From Flammeovirga sp. SJP92 (GTDB taxonomy: Bacteria > Bacteroidota > Bacteroidia > Cytophagales > Flammeovirgaceae): 64,000 nt of DNA. The position numbers were made by a program, and so were the translations under genes. This document shows, piece after piece, positions 29,458-39,704 of the stretch (positions are counted from its first letter, which is position 1; every line of letters begins with the position of its first letter). The notes under the pieces were generated by a model. It was given only the letters and a program-made list of their open reading frames with translations, was not told the DNA's origin and searched no databases. Location: assembly GCF_001583495.1 (NCBI RefSeq), contig NZ_LQAQ01000099.1, positions 61,001-125,000 of the forward strand, read 5' to 3'.

Positions 29458-30497
29458 ATGCAATTCGAAATATTCAAGCTTGAACAAGTTCAAACTCTTC
29501 AATAATATAAATTTAAGAATCCTGAATTAGGAAAAAATTCTCTGAGAAAAACTTGAGCAATTATATACTTCCTATTTCCCAAAAGGAGGGAAGAAAGTCA
29601 TAGTTCAATAATTAAGGACAAACTAGCTCTTATGTTTCTGAAGTCCTACTCTGGTTTAAGAGATGATTAATTAATTGACAGACTGAATACAGATTGAACT
29701 TATCAGGTGTTTTGTTTTCGCTTTTTTTAAAAGATAATGAAACAATAAAATACATTACACTCTACCAAGTACAACTCGTTCTCACATTTCATCAATCATT
29801 GATATTGATGAACTTCAATTTACCTTATTAAAATACAGGAAAGAAGGTATTGATTTTTCTAATCTATTACTGATGGATACTACCTGTTATGAAAGTGGTA
29901 AATTGTGTATAATCAAGAAAATATACTTCCATCAACTATATATGTTTGATCATAAAAAGGAACGTATTGATGACCGTATCATCTCCCTTTCCAAGCCTTG
30001 GTTTCGCCCGATTGTAAGAGGAGAACTAAAAAAGTAGATTTTGGATTCAAAGCTCATATTCTGTAAGTAGAAGGAATCAGTATTATTGATCATTTATCAT
30101 CCAATGCTTTTAGTGAAGGTACATACCAAAATAGAGCTTCTATAAACATCAAAAAATCTTTAGAAGTAAAATAGAGCAGATGGGATCTATGCTACCAATA
30201 AAAACCGTCGATAACTAGTAAAAACACCTTCATAAACTTTAAAATGAAAGATCCAAAATCCTATACAAAGGAAGAAAATAGCATAGTTGAGATCATCGCA
30301 AAAGGAAGACTGCCCCAAATGGAAGTTTTTTTGGAACCTATAAAAGAAGTTATGGGCTCGGCAAGATAAAAGTGAGAACAGAAGCGGATGAAAAACAATA
30401 GATTGTGTTTGGAATTCTTATTTCTAATGCTGTTTTAATGAGGAAAAAAAAGAAACGAAACCACTTGAAATACCACAAGAAAGGCAATTTAAATTAG
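29458..30497 (+). pseudogene. Decayed IS5/IS1182-type transposase
   Basis: Fragments in all three plus frames line up with a DDE transposase of the type common in marine Bacteroidota. In frame from the ATG at 29458 are MQFEIFKLEQVQ, then KLALMFLKSYSGL and LIDRLNTD, broken by four stops. A second frame from about 29765 gives LLLMDTTCYES and DDRIISLSKPWFRPIVRGE. A third gives VDFGFKAHIL, IIDHLSSNAFSEGTY and DGIYATNKNRR. The end reads FGTYKRSYGLGKIKVRTEADEK then FGILISNAVLM. Roughly 120 residues between CYES and the later catalytic region are deleted. At least three frameshifts and many stops show that it has long been inactive. It lies between SusCD pairs 3 and 4. Confidence 0.8.
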
Positions 30498-31266
30498 TAG
30501 TATAAAAAGTCACTTTCCCAATATCCCTTGGATAAATGTGTCTATATAGTTCTTAATGGGGTATTTTTTTGAACTAATTCTATATAAAACCACCCACTAA
30601 AATAGATAGAATACTTCTGTTTTAATGGGTGATGAAACTATTTACCGGAATTCCCTAATTATTGATCATATGTAACAATTTTGACAAGAGTAATAAAGGA
30701 AAAGATGATTCTTATTTACAACTTCGTATAAGAAATTAAAGAATAATAAAAGTCTTTTGAAAGTGAAATGTATATGAGTTAGGACGAATCAGAAAAGAAT
30801 AAATTAAAGCTTTTTATCCATGAAGATTAACTTGTTATAATAGTATATAGGTTAGCTATGAATACTATAAAAATAAAGAGTTGTGGAATTTAACATTAAT
30901 TTAGGGGTGAAAATTAGGAAGAATTGGAATTATTATTTTTTGAAGAAAATCCTTAATTTTTTGGGTGATTATTGTACTATTGGAAGATTTCACTGTGTTT
31001 GTTTAAGTGTAATTTTTAAGAAAAGTTAAAAAAATACTAACATTTGTTTACATATTTAAGAAATTTCTATTACATTTGAGGACGTGATAATTAATCATTT
31101 GATATAATGTACTACTAATACTTTGTATATAACTACTAATATTTAAACGGAATATATTTTTTGCTACCAATTCATAACGAGCAAAATTTTTTATAGAAGG
31201 AAGGGTTTTTTGGACTAAACCTAACCGATATTTAAACTTTAAGTTCCAATTCAATTTATTTTAACT
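30498..31266. other. AT-rich intergenic region before SusCD pair 4
   Basis: No supportable gene. At about 30588-30628 a loose hairpin (CACCCA.TAAAA / TTTTA.TGGGTG) may be a weak terminator or transposon remnant. The last 45 bases contain AAGTTCCAATTCAATT (31241-31256), identical to bases 36422-36437 before the SusC of pair 5. Confidence 0.55.
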
Positions 31267-34200
31267 ATGAAAAAAGCAATTATGCTTCTTTCTCTCCTAA
31301 TGAGCTTGTCTTTTGCTACGCTTGCTCAAGAGAGAACTGTATCCGGTACAATCTCGGATGCGAATGGCGAGCCGTTGCCTGGTGTTGCCGTAATATTAAA
31401 AGGTACTACACAAGGTACTGTAACAAACATCGACGGAGGGTATAGGCTGACAGTTTCTGGTCAGAATCCAACTTTAGTTTTCAAACTGGTAGGTTTTGTT
31501 CAGGTTGAAAGAGCGGTAGGCTCTAGCTCAGCTATTTCGTTATCCCTAGAGGAAGATATGAAACAACTGGATGAAGTTGTAGTATCAGCCTTAGGTTTTG
31601 AGGAAGATATTGACAAACTAGGATCAGCTCCTTCAAAAATAGCAGCTGAAAGTATTGTACAATCTGGTGAAGCTAACCTTATTAATGGTTTAGCAGGTAA
31701 AGCTTCAGGTGTAAGAATTAACAGTACATCTGGTGATCCTGGTGCTGGTTCATCTATCCAAATTCGTGGACAAGCAACAATTAACGGAGGTCTAGATCCA
31801 TTGATTATTGTTGATGGTATGCCAATCAACAACTCAAGTGTAGGAGAGTCTACTAACTCAGTAGATGGTGTAGCACAGCAGTCAAGACTAAATGATATTA
31901 ACCCTAATGATATTGAGTCTATGCAAGTGTTGAAAGGTGCTTCCGCAGCTGCTCTTTGGGGTTCTAGAGCTGCAAATGGTGTAATTGTTATTACAACAAA
32001 GAAAGGTTCTTCGACAGGTAAAAAAATGAATGTTTCTTATCGTGCGTCTTACTCAATAGATGAAATCAATAGAAAGCCTGAGTTACAATCTACTTATGGA
32101 CAAGGATGGGGCGGTGCTTACGTAGAAGGTATCCTTACATCTTGGGGAGATAAAATTGCTGATAGAAAAGGAGGAAGCGATATTTATGATGAAACAGGTT
32201 CTAGATTTGAAGCTCAAAATGGTAACCTTTACTACCCTATTTCTGAGAAAAATAGTCGTGACGTATACACAAATTCAAACTGGGATGAAATTTTCCAAAA
32301 TGGATCATTCTTAGATCAAAATATTTCAATCTCAGGTGGTGATAGAGACGGTTCTTTTATGTTCTCGGTGTCTGATATGGACCAAAGAGGTGTAGTTAAA
32401 AATTCGAACTACAAAAGAACAACAGCTCGTTTGAACACAATGAAACGTTTTTCTGATAAGTTCAAATTGACGAACACATTCAATTACACTCACTCAAAGT
32501 CAGAAAGAACTCAGAAAGGTTCAAATACTTCAGGTTTGATGCTAGGTTTATTAAGAACTCCTGCAGATTTTGATATGAGAGATTATAAAGGTACATATTA
32601 TGGAGAAGATGGTACCGTAATTGAAAACACTCAAAGAACTTATAGAGATCCTCTAGGAACAGGTGCTCCGCGTTACGATAACCCACTATGGACTGTAAAC
32701 GAGCAATCGAACCCATCAAAATTAAATAGATTTATCGGTACTGCCGAAGCTCAATTATTACCTGTAGAATGGTTAGACTTTACTTTAAGAACTGGTGTAG
32801 ATTATTTCCAAGAAAATAGAGCTACATATTTTGCAGAAGGGTCTGCGGCAACAGGTGGTGCAGGTTTTTATGAAGAAGATAATATTTCAGAATTACAGTT
32901 TAATGTGGATTTATTAGGTCGTGTGCAAAAGCAAATCACTTCAGATTTAATGTTCACAGGTGTTCTTGGTTTCAACTATAACCAAAGAGATTATGAGCGT
33001 AGAGGTGGTGAAATGAATGAATTTACATTAGCTACAGCACCTCCTAACTTTACAAACTCAACAAACGACGTTAATTCACCTTCAAACTTCTACAGAACAA
33101 TCAAAACTGCAGCAGTTTATGGTACAGCTAATTTCTCTTTTAAAGATAGATTATTTGTGAATGGTACTCTAAGAGGTGAAGCTGCTTCAACTTATGGAGA
33201 AGAGGAAAAGTCAGTTTATTACTATCCTTCAGCGGATGCTGCATACCAGATTTTAAATACAAATTCAGGAGCATTGAGTTTTGCAAAAGTAAGAGCTTCA
33301 TGGGGGCAAGTTGGTGTTCAGCCAGGAGCATATTTAACTAGAACTCTTTATGCAGCTACAACAGTAACTGAATCATGGGGTCCTTCGTTAGCGATGTCTG
33401 GTTATGGTGGAGGTTTCGGCCAGTCTTTTAGAGCTGGTAACCCTTTCCTTAAGCCTGAAATCAAGACTGAATGGGAGATTGGTACAGATTTAAGATTCTT
33501 ATCAAATAAGGCTAAATTAGGTATTACTTATTTCTCTAATGAGACAAATGATTTATTATTAGATGTTGATCTAGCTCCTTCTTCTGGTTTTGCTAACCAA
33601 TTCCAAAATGCAGGTTCTCTAGAAAACCAAGGTATCGAATTAGATTTAGGATATGAAATCTTTAAAAATGCAGATTGGAGAGTTTCAGTAGACTTAAACT
33701 GGACGAAGATCAATAGTAAAGTAACTGATATCAATGGTTCACAGTTTATCTTATTAACAGGTTTCACTTCAACAGCATCTGGTGCAGCTGAAGGACATCC
33801 AGTAGGAGCACTTTGGGGTACTGACTTCCAAAGAAATGATGACGGTTCTTACGTTTTAGATGATAATGGATTCCCAATGGAAGATCCAGAAGAAAAAGTA
33901 ATTGGTGATCCAAATCCAGATTGGAGAGGTGGTTTAGGTGCTACTGTATCTTATAAAGGTTTCAGATTATACGCTTTAGTTGAACATTCTCAAGGTGGTG
34001 ATGTATGGAATGGTACAAGAGGAGCATTATCGTACTTTGGTAAGACAATTGATCAAGGTGGTGAAACTACAGCAAGCTCTGAAGTTACAGCTTGGGATGG
34101 TACTACTTATGCATCAGGAGATACTTTCAGAGGTGAAATTGCTGACTTCGGTGGAGGTCCTGTAGCATTAGATCAGTCTTGGTATACTTCTGGTCCTGGT

Positions 34201-34488
34201 TCTGGATTCACAGGTCCTGGTAAAAACTTCGTAGAAGATGCAACTTGGACTAGATTAAGAGAAGTTACATTAAGCTACAGCTTAAGAATGCCTGCTTTAA
34301 AGAGAGCAATCAAGATTTCATCAATAGATCTTTCTGTAACAGGACGTAACCTATTCTTATGGACGGATTATAAAGGTGTTGACCCTGATACAAACTTAAC
34401 AGGAGCAACTGCAAATGGTAGAGGATTAGATTACTTCAACAACCCAAGTACAAGATCATGGGTGTTTACAGCAGCATTTAACTGGTAA
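31267..34488 (+). CDS. SusC/RagA family TonB-dependent outer-membrane transporter (pair 4)
   Basis: A 1073-residue SusC homologue: signal peptide MKKAIMLLSLLMSLSFATLAQ, carboxypeptidase-regulatory-like domain (GEPLPGVAVILKGTTQGTVTNIDG), TonB-box-like QLDEVVVSALG, plug with IQIRGQATINGGLDPLIIVDGMPIN and LKGASAAALWGSRAANGVIVITTKKG, and a barrel ending in Trp (AAFNW), an aromatic alternative to terminal Phe. A SusD-like_2 gene follows after 41 bases. Its first ~100 residues and leader resemble the pair 5 SusC. Confidence 0.95.
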   Translation: MKKAIMLLSLLMSLSFATLAQERTVSGTISDANGEPLPGVAVILKGTTQGTVTNIDGGYRLTVSGQNPTLVFKLVGFVQVERAVGSSSAISLSLEEDMKQLDEVVVSALGFEEDIDKLGSAPSKIAAESIVQSGEANLINGLAGKASGVRINSTSGDPGAGSSIQIRGQATINGGLDPLIIVDGMPINNSSVGESTNSVDGVAQQSRLNDINPNDIESMQVLKGASAAALWGSRAANGVIVITTKKGSSTGKKMNVSYRASYSIDEINRKPELQSTYGQGWGGAYVEGILTSWGDKIADRKGGSDIYDETGSRFEAQNGNLYYPISEKNSRDVYTNSNWDEIFQNGSFLDQNISISGGDRDGSFMFSVSDMDQRGVVKNSNYKRTTARLNTMKRFSDKFKLTNTFNYTHSKSERTQKGSNTSGLMLGLLRTPADFDMRDYKGTYYGEDGTVIENTQRTYRDPLGTGAPRYDNPLWTVNEQSNPSKLNRFIGTAEAQLLPVEWLDFTLRTGVDYFQENRATYFAEGSAATGGAGFYEEDNISELQFNVDLLGRVQKQITSDLMFTGVLGFNYNQRDYERRGGEMNEFTLATAPPNFTNSTNDVNSPSNFYRTIKTAAVYGTANFSFKDRLFVNGTLRGEAASTYGEEEKSVYYYPSADAAYQILNTNSGALSFAKVRASWGQVGVQPGAYLTRTLYAATTVTESWGPSLAMSGYGGGFGQSFRAGNPFLKPEIKTEWEIGTDLRFLSNKAKLGITYFSNETNDLLLDVDLAPSSGFANQFQNAGSLENQGIELDLGYEIFKNADWRVSVDLNWTKINSKVTDINGSQFILLTGFTSTASGAAEGHPVGALWGTDFQRNDDGSYVLDDNGFPMEDPEEKVIGDPNPDWRGGLGATVSYKGFRLYALVEHSQGGDVWNGTRGALSYFGKTIDQGGETTASSEVTAWDGTTYASGDTFRGEIADFGGGPVALDQSWYTSGPGSGFTGPGKNFVEDATWTRLREVTLSYSLRMPALKRAIKISSIDLSVTGRNLFLWTDYKGVDPDTNLTGATANGRGLDYFNNPSTRSWVFTAAFNW

Positions 34489-34529
34489 TCATTCCGATTC
34501 ATAAATTTTTAATAAGAAATATATATCTA

Positions 34530-35924
34530 ATGAAAAAGATATTTAAAAATATATTAGTAGCAGCTGCAACAGTAGGAGCAATGTCTTGTAGCGAGCTTGT
34601 AAAGGATACTAACATAAGTCCTAACTCACCTACCTATGCTCCAGCTAGTGTTGTATTGCCATCTTCTCAATTAGGTTTGGCAATGATCAATGAAGGTGAT
34701 ATTGCAAGAATTGCAGGTATTTGGTCAGGATACTTCTCAGGAAGTGTATTACAGTACCAGCCCATCCATGAGTATAACGTTGTAGCAGGCGATTTTGATT
34801 CTGCTTGGGATATCTTATATAGAGTATCCTATGGTAATGCAAAAGTGGCAATGGAAGATGCAGAGGAAAGAGGGAACAGAATATTAGCAGGTTACTGTAA
34901 AATCGTTATGGCGTATAGCTTAGGTATTGCAGCTGACCTTTGGGGTGATGTTCCTGGAGCTGAAGCAGGAAAAGCAATTGATGGAATTTCTACTCCAGTT
35001 TATGATTCTCAAGCAGAAGTTTTTACTGCGGTGCAAACATTGTTGGATCAGGCAATTGAAGATATCAAATCAAATGAAGGTGTAGTTTCAAGTGATATCT
35101 TAAACTTTAGTTTAGAGGCTGCATATAGCTTGAAAGCAAGATATTATATGCATACTAAAAACTATGATATGGCTCTTCAGAATGCTCAGTTGGGTATTTC
35201 TTCAGCTGATCAAAATGTTGAAATAGAGCATGGTACTTCATTGACAATCAACTCAAATATTTATTGGACTTTCTGTACAGTTGAAAGACCTGATTATTTG
35301 ACAGCTGATAATTCATTTGGGGTAGGGTACCTTGAAGGTAGAGCTAATGCAAAAACAAAAACAGTTCACTTAAGTAGCTATTTATATAAAGAAGGTACTA
35401 CTTATTCTCATGATCTAAATGTTTTAGAAGATGGATTCTTTGGTCAAACATCTACTTTCCCTCTTTTAACTTACAGAGAAAATGTTTTAACAATTGCTGA
35501 AACTTCAGCAAGAGCTAATGATTTAGCTACTGCATTGACAAAACTTAATGAATACAGAAGTTATATGGCTAGTGGTGGATATATTGATCCATTGTACCAT
35601 AATGTAGATGGAGAAGCTTTACAGTATGATGCTTATACAGATGCAGATTTTGATGCAGGTGGAATGCTAAATCAAGATAACATATCTAAAGCAGATGCTT
35701 ATGTTCGTGAGATCTTAGCGGAAAGATATACTGCATTAGTTGGTCAATTGGAAGGTTTTTCAGAAATGAGAAGAACTTACAAAGATCCTTTGAGAGTTCA
35801 AATTACTCCTAATACAGGTACTCAATTGCCTCAAAGATTACTGTATCCACAGGTGGAAATTAATACAAATCCAAATACTCCAGAATTGGTTGATGTATTT
35901 ACTCCAACTGCAGTAAATCAATAA
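34530..35924 (+). CDS. SusD-like_2 family outer-membrane lipoprotein (pair 4)
   Basis: A 464-residue lipoprotein partner of the pair 4 SusC. Lipobox GAMSCSEL, mature N-terminus TNISPNSPTYAPASVVLPSSQ, core helices around GIAADLWGDVPGAEA, and a C-terminal ETGTQLPQRLLYPQVEINTNPN-like segment (here NTGTQLPQRLLYPQVEINTN) typical of SusD-like_2. It is more divergent from the pair 1 and 2 SusD proteins than those are from each other. Ligand unknown. Confidence 0.91.
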   Translation: MKKIFKNILVAAATVGAMSCSELVKDTNISPNSPTYAPASVVLPSSQLGLAMINEGDIARIAGIWSGYFSGSVLQYQPIHEYNVVAGDFDSAWDILYRVSYGNAKVAMEDAEERGNRILAGYCKIVMAYSLGIAADLWGDVPGAEAGKAIDGISTPVYDSQAEVFTAVQTLLDQAIEDIKSNEGVVSSDILNFSLEAAYSLKARYYMHTKNYDMALQNAQLGISSADQNVEIEHGTSLTINSNIYWTFCTVERPDYLTADNSFGVGYLEGRANAKTKTVHLSSYLYKEGTTYSHDLNVLEDGFFGQTSTFPLLTYRENVLTIAETSARANDLATALTKLNEYRSYMASGGYIDPLYHNVDGEALQYDAYTDADFDAGGMLNQDNISKADAYVREILAERYTALVGQLEGFSEMRRTYKDPLRVQITPNTGTQLPQRLLYPQVEINTNPNTPELVDVFTPTAVNQ

Positions 35925-35972
35925 TTAGAAAATAATTGAAATTGGAAGTGGATTCTTCCTTATAGATTGAAC

Positions 35973-36006
35973 GAGGTGGTCTCATTTTGAGATCACCTCT
36001 TTTTTT
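35973..36006 (+). terminator. Intrinsic terminator after SusCD pair 4
   Basis: 12-bp stem GAGGTGGTCTCA / TGAGATCACCTC (one G-T pair) with a 3-base loop and seven Ts. Confidence 0.85.
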
Positions 36007-36445
36007 ATTTCTTGAATTCGAATAGAAATGGTATACAAAAAATAGAACTTTTTTTAAATTGTATAATATTTAGCATTTCTTTAAAAATAATCTGATAACA
36101 TTGTATTATTTCTATATATAGAAGACTTTTTTAGATTGTTTTGTTAAAAATAATAAATTTTTTTCGTTGTATTTTTTTAGAGAATAGAAGTTAATGTTAT
36201 ACATTAGCGAAGTAGTAATTAACAAAACATACAATTATTACAAGAACCAACATTCCAATTTCAATTTATTTTAAAACTAATTCTATACTATGGTCAAATT
36301 TTTACTTTCTAAACTAAAGTTCCAAAAACATAACTTTTAACCGTTAATTTTCCATTATCTCAACAAGATAATTTAGAGTCCATTTTTTAGACTTTTCAAT
36401 CTATGTCTAGGACTGACTTTTAAGTTCCAATTCAATTATTTTATT
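36007..36445. other. AT-rich leader region of SusCD pair 5
   Basis: No reading frame of note. The motif AAGTTCCAATTCAATT sits at 36422-36437, eight bases before the SusC start codon. A looser copy (CATTCCAATTTCAATTTATTTT) is at about 36250-36271. Confidence 0.55.
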
Positions 36446-39400
36446 ATGAAAAAAGCACTTTTGTTAGTGTCTCTTATGCTTTCTGTAGTTTTTGCTACGT
36501 TGGCACAAGAGAGAACAGTGTCTGGTGTAATCAAAGACCCTACAGGGGAAACTTTGCCAGGTGTAGCTGTTATTGTGAAAGGTACCACTGAAGGTACGGT
36601 AACAGGTATTGACGGTTCTTACCGTTTAATAGCAACAGGAGAAAATCCAATATTAGTTTTCAAATTAGTAGGGTATAAATCACAAGAAGTTACTGTTGGT
36701 TCTCAATCACAAATTTCACTTTCTCTTGAAGAAGATGTAGAACAACTAGAAGAAGTTGTAGTTACGGCATTGAACGTAACAAGAGAAAAAGCATCTTTAG
36801 GTTATGCAACTCAAACAGTAAAAGGAGAAGATGTTGCTACTGTAAAAGAAGCAAACTTTGTAAATTCATTATCAGGTAAAGTTGCTGGTGTTCAAATCAG
36901 AACAAACAATAACTTTGGTGGGTCAACTAACATTGTGATTCGTGGAACTACCTCAATTACAGGTAATAACCAGCCTCTATTTGTAGTAGATGGTGTGCCA
37001 ATTGATAACAGTACTGGTAATACAACATCTCAAGAAGAAGGTGGTCGTGGTTATGACTATGGTAATGCTGCTTCAGATATTAACCCAGAAGATATTGAGA
37101 CAATGAGTGTCTTAAAAGGTGCCGCTGCAACTGCTCTTTATGGTTCAAGAGCATCAAATGGTGCGATTGTAATTACAACTAAAAAAGGTTCAAAAAGAAA
37201 AGGTATTGGTATCAATATTTCAACTGGTGTTACTGTAGGTAAAATTCTTAAAAACACTTTTACAGAGTACCAAAATCAATATGGAGCAGGTTATGGACCT
37301 TATTATGGGTCTACAGGATATTTCTTAGATGATGATGTAAATGGTGATGGCAATTTGGATTTTGTAGTTCCAACAACAGAAGATGGTTCTTTTGGTGCTA
37401 AATTCGATCCTAATTTAAATGTTTACCACTGGGATTCTTTCGTCAAAGATTCTGAAAATTATGGAAAAGCTTATGCTTGGACCGCTGGGGCCACAACACC
37501 AGTGGACTTCTTTGAAACTTCATACACTTTCAATAATAGTATTTCATTAGAGGGTGGTAATGAGACAAGTACTTTCAGGTTAGGGTATACAAATTATAAA
37601 TCTACGGGTATCTTGCCTAACAGTGAAATGAAGAGAGACAATTTCTCATTAACTGGTACAACAAAACTGCATGAAAAATTAGAAGCTTCTGCTAGTGTTA
37701 ACGTAAATATGAATTCGACTACAGGTCGTAACTCTACTGGTTATTCTGATAACTTAATGTCTCAATTCAGACAATGGTGGCAAACAAACGTTGATGTAAA
37801 ATCATTAGAGCACCTTTACCATAAAACAGGTAGAAACATTACATGGAACGCTGCAGATTATAATGATCCTGAAACTCCAATCTACTGGGACAACCCTTAT
37901 TGGAGCCGCTTCGAAAACTACCAAACTGATTCAAGAAATAGAGTATATGGTAATGCATCATTGAATTATAAGCCTAACAAATGGTTAAGTGTATTAGGTC
38001 GCGCAACGATGGATCAATATACAGAAATCAGAGAAGAAAGAAGAGCAGTAGGTTCAGTAGCAACTACTTTCGGTGTGGCTAATAATGATGAGAGCTCAGG
38101 ATATTCAAGATTAGAAAGAAACGTAAGCGAGTTTAACTATGATTTAATGTTAACTGCTAACAAATATTTTAATGATGATTTTTCTTTATTTGCTTTACTA
38201 GGTTCAAATATTCGTGTTCAAAATTTTGAAAGTGTTAGTTCTTCTACTAATGGAGGTTTAGCTGTGCCAGGTATTTATGCTTTAAGTAATTCAGTATTGC
38301 CATTATTAAATCCAATTGAAGAAAAAACGGAGAAACATGTTTATGGTATCTTCTCAAATGTAAGTTTGGGGTATAAAAATATGTTATACTTAGATTTAAC
38401 GGCAAGAAATGATGTTTCATCAGCTCTTCCGACTTCAAGTAACTCATATCTATATGGATCAGTAGCGGGTTCTTATATTTTTACTGAAATGTTGAAAACA
38501 GACTGGTTAAGTTTTGGTAAGTTGAGAGCTTCATATGGTAAAGTAGGTAATGATACATCTCCAAATAGAACTGCAGATTTCTATTATAGAAATGACAACT
38601 TCGGAAGCTCTATCATTTACACATTACCAACAAGGAAAAACAATCAGGATTTAAAACCTGAGGAAACGTATAGTTTTGAAACTGGTATTGAATTATCTGC
38701 ATTGAATAACAGAATTGGTTTAGACTTAGCTTATTATAAGATGAATTCATTTAACCAAATTTTCAATGTTTCAACTTCGAGAGCAACTGGTTACGAAAGT
38801 AAGTTTATTAACGGTGGCGAGATTGAAAACAGAGGATGGGAAGTGGCTTTAAAAGGTACTCCTATTATGAAATCTGGCTTTAAATGGGATATTACTTTAA
38901 ACTGGTCTAGAAATAGAAACGAAGTAATATCACTAATTGACAATGTAGATAACTTAGTGATCAGATCTTTCCAAGGCGGTATTAGTTCAAACGCTACAGT
39001 AGGTCAACCGTATGGTATTTTAAGAGGTACTGGATATACTTACCATGATAATGGTCAAAAAATTGTTGACGAAAATGGTTATTACAAAGCTTCTGCAGAT
39101 CAAATAATCGGTGATCCAAACCCAGAGTGGAATGGTGGTTTAACAAACACATTCTCTTATAAAGGATTGAGATTAAGTTTCTTATTGGATATGCAAAAAG
39201 GTGGAGATGTTTATTCACTTGATATGCACTATGGACAAGGTACTGGTGTTACAGCAAATACAGTTGGATTAAATGACCTTGGTAACCCAGTAAGAAATTC
39301 ATTGGAAGAAGGTGGTGGAGTATTGAATCCAGGCGTTCAAGCAGATGGTACTCCAAATACTGTAAGAGCTCCTGCAGATTACTATGCTGGTGCCTTCTAT

Positions 39401-39685
39401 TGGGGTAATGGTGAAAGAAACCCAGGTCAGATGACAGTTTATGATGCAACCTATATCAAATTAAGAGAGTTGTCTTTATCATATACTTTACCTAAGAAAT
39501 TAGTCAGTTCATGGGCTCAAAATGTAACAGTATCATTTGTAGGTAGAAACTTAGCGATTCTTCACAAAAATACTCCTTACTTCGATCCTGAATCAGGTTT
39601 ATCAGCTGGTAATGCACAAGGTTATGTATCGGGTGCTTATCCTACAACTGCTACTTACGGTTTCAAGTTAGACCTTTCTTTCTAA
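36446..39685 (+). CDS. SusC/RagA family TonB-dependent outer-membrane transporter (pair 5)
   Basis: A 1079-residue SusC homologue: signal peptide MKKALLLVSLMLSVVFATLAQ, carboxypeptidase-regulatory-like domain (GETLPGVAVIVKGTTEGTVTGIDG), TonB-box-like QLEEVVVTAL, plug with IVIRGTTSITGNNQPLFVVDGVPID and LKGAAATALYGSRASNGAIVITTKKG, and a barrel ending KLDLSF. An acidic calcium-site-like loop, DDDVNGDGNLDF, lies near residue 293. It is followed by its SusD gene after 19 bases. Confidence 0.95.
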   Translation: MKKALLLVSLMLSVVFATLAQERTVSGVIKDPTGETLPGVAVIVKGTTEGTVTGIDGSYRLIATGENPILVFKLVGYKSQEVTVGSQSQISLSLEEDVEQLEEVVVTALNVTREKASLGYATQTVKGEDVATVKEANFVNSLSGKVAGVQIRTNNNFGGSTNIVIRGTTSITGNNQPLFVVDGVPIDNSTGNTTSQEEGGRGYDYGNAASDINPEDIETMSVLKGAAATALYGSRASNGAIVITTKKGSKRKGIGINISTGVTVGKILKNTFTEYQNQYGAGYGPYYGSTGYFLDDDVNGDGNLDFVVPTTEDGSFGAKFDPNLNVYHWDSFVKDSENYGKAYAWTAGATTPVDFFETSYTFNNSISLEGGNETSTFRLGYTNYKSTGILPNSEMKRDNFSLTGTTKLHEKLEASASVNVNMNSTTGRNSTGYSDNLMSQFRQWWQTNVDVKSLEHLYHKTGRNITWNAADYNDPETPIYWDNPYWSRFENYQTDSRNRVYGNASLNYKPNKWLSVLGRATMDQYTEIREERRAVGSVATTFGVANNDESSGYSRLERNVSEFNYDLMLTANKYFNDDFSLFALLGSNIRVQNFESVSSSTNGGLAVPGIYALSNSVLPLLNPIEEKTEKHVYGIFSNVSLGYKNMLYLDLTARNDVSSALPTSSNSYLYGSVAGSYIFTEMLKTDWLSFGKLRASYGKVGNDTSPNRTADFYYRNDNFGSSIIYTLPTRKNNQDLKPEETYSFETGIELSALNNRIGLDLAYYKMNSFNQIFNVSTSRATGYESKFINGGEIENRGWEVALKGTPIMKSGFKWDITLNWSRNRNEVISLIDNVDNLVIRSFQGGISSNATVGQPYGILRGTGYTYHDNGQKIVDENGYYKASADQIIGDPNPEWNGGLTNTFSYKGLRLSFLLDMQKGGDVYSLDMHYGQGTGVTANTVGLNDLGNPVRNSLEEGGGVLNPGVQADGTPNTVRAPADYYAGAFYWGNGERNPGQMTVYDATYIKLRELSLSYTLPKKLVSSWAQNVTVSFVGRNLAILHKNTPYFDPESGLSAGNAQGYVSGAYPTTATYGFKLDLSF

Positions 39686-39704
39686 TCTAAATTGATAAAA
39701 AACG

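Noticed and set aside
31048..31254. A 68-codon minus-strand frame before the pair 4 SusC gene
   Set aside because: Located in the AT-rich leader that holds a conserved SusC-linked motif; composition is Asn/Leu/Tyr-biased as expected by chance.
31500..31832. A 110-codon minus-strand frame opposite the pair 4 SusC gene
   Set aside because: Shadow of the conserved plug-domain coding sequence.
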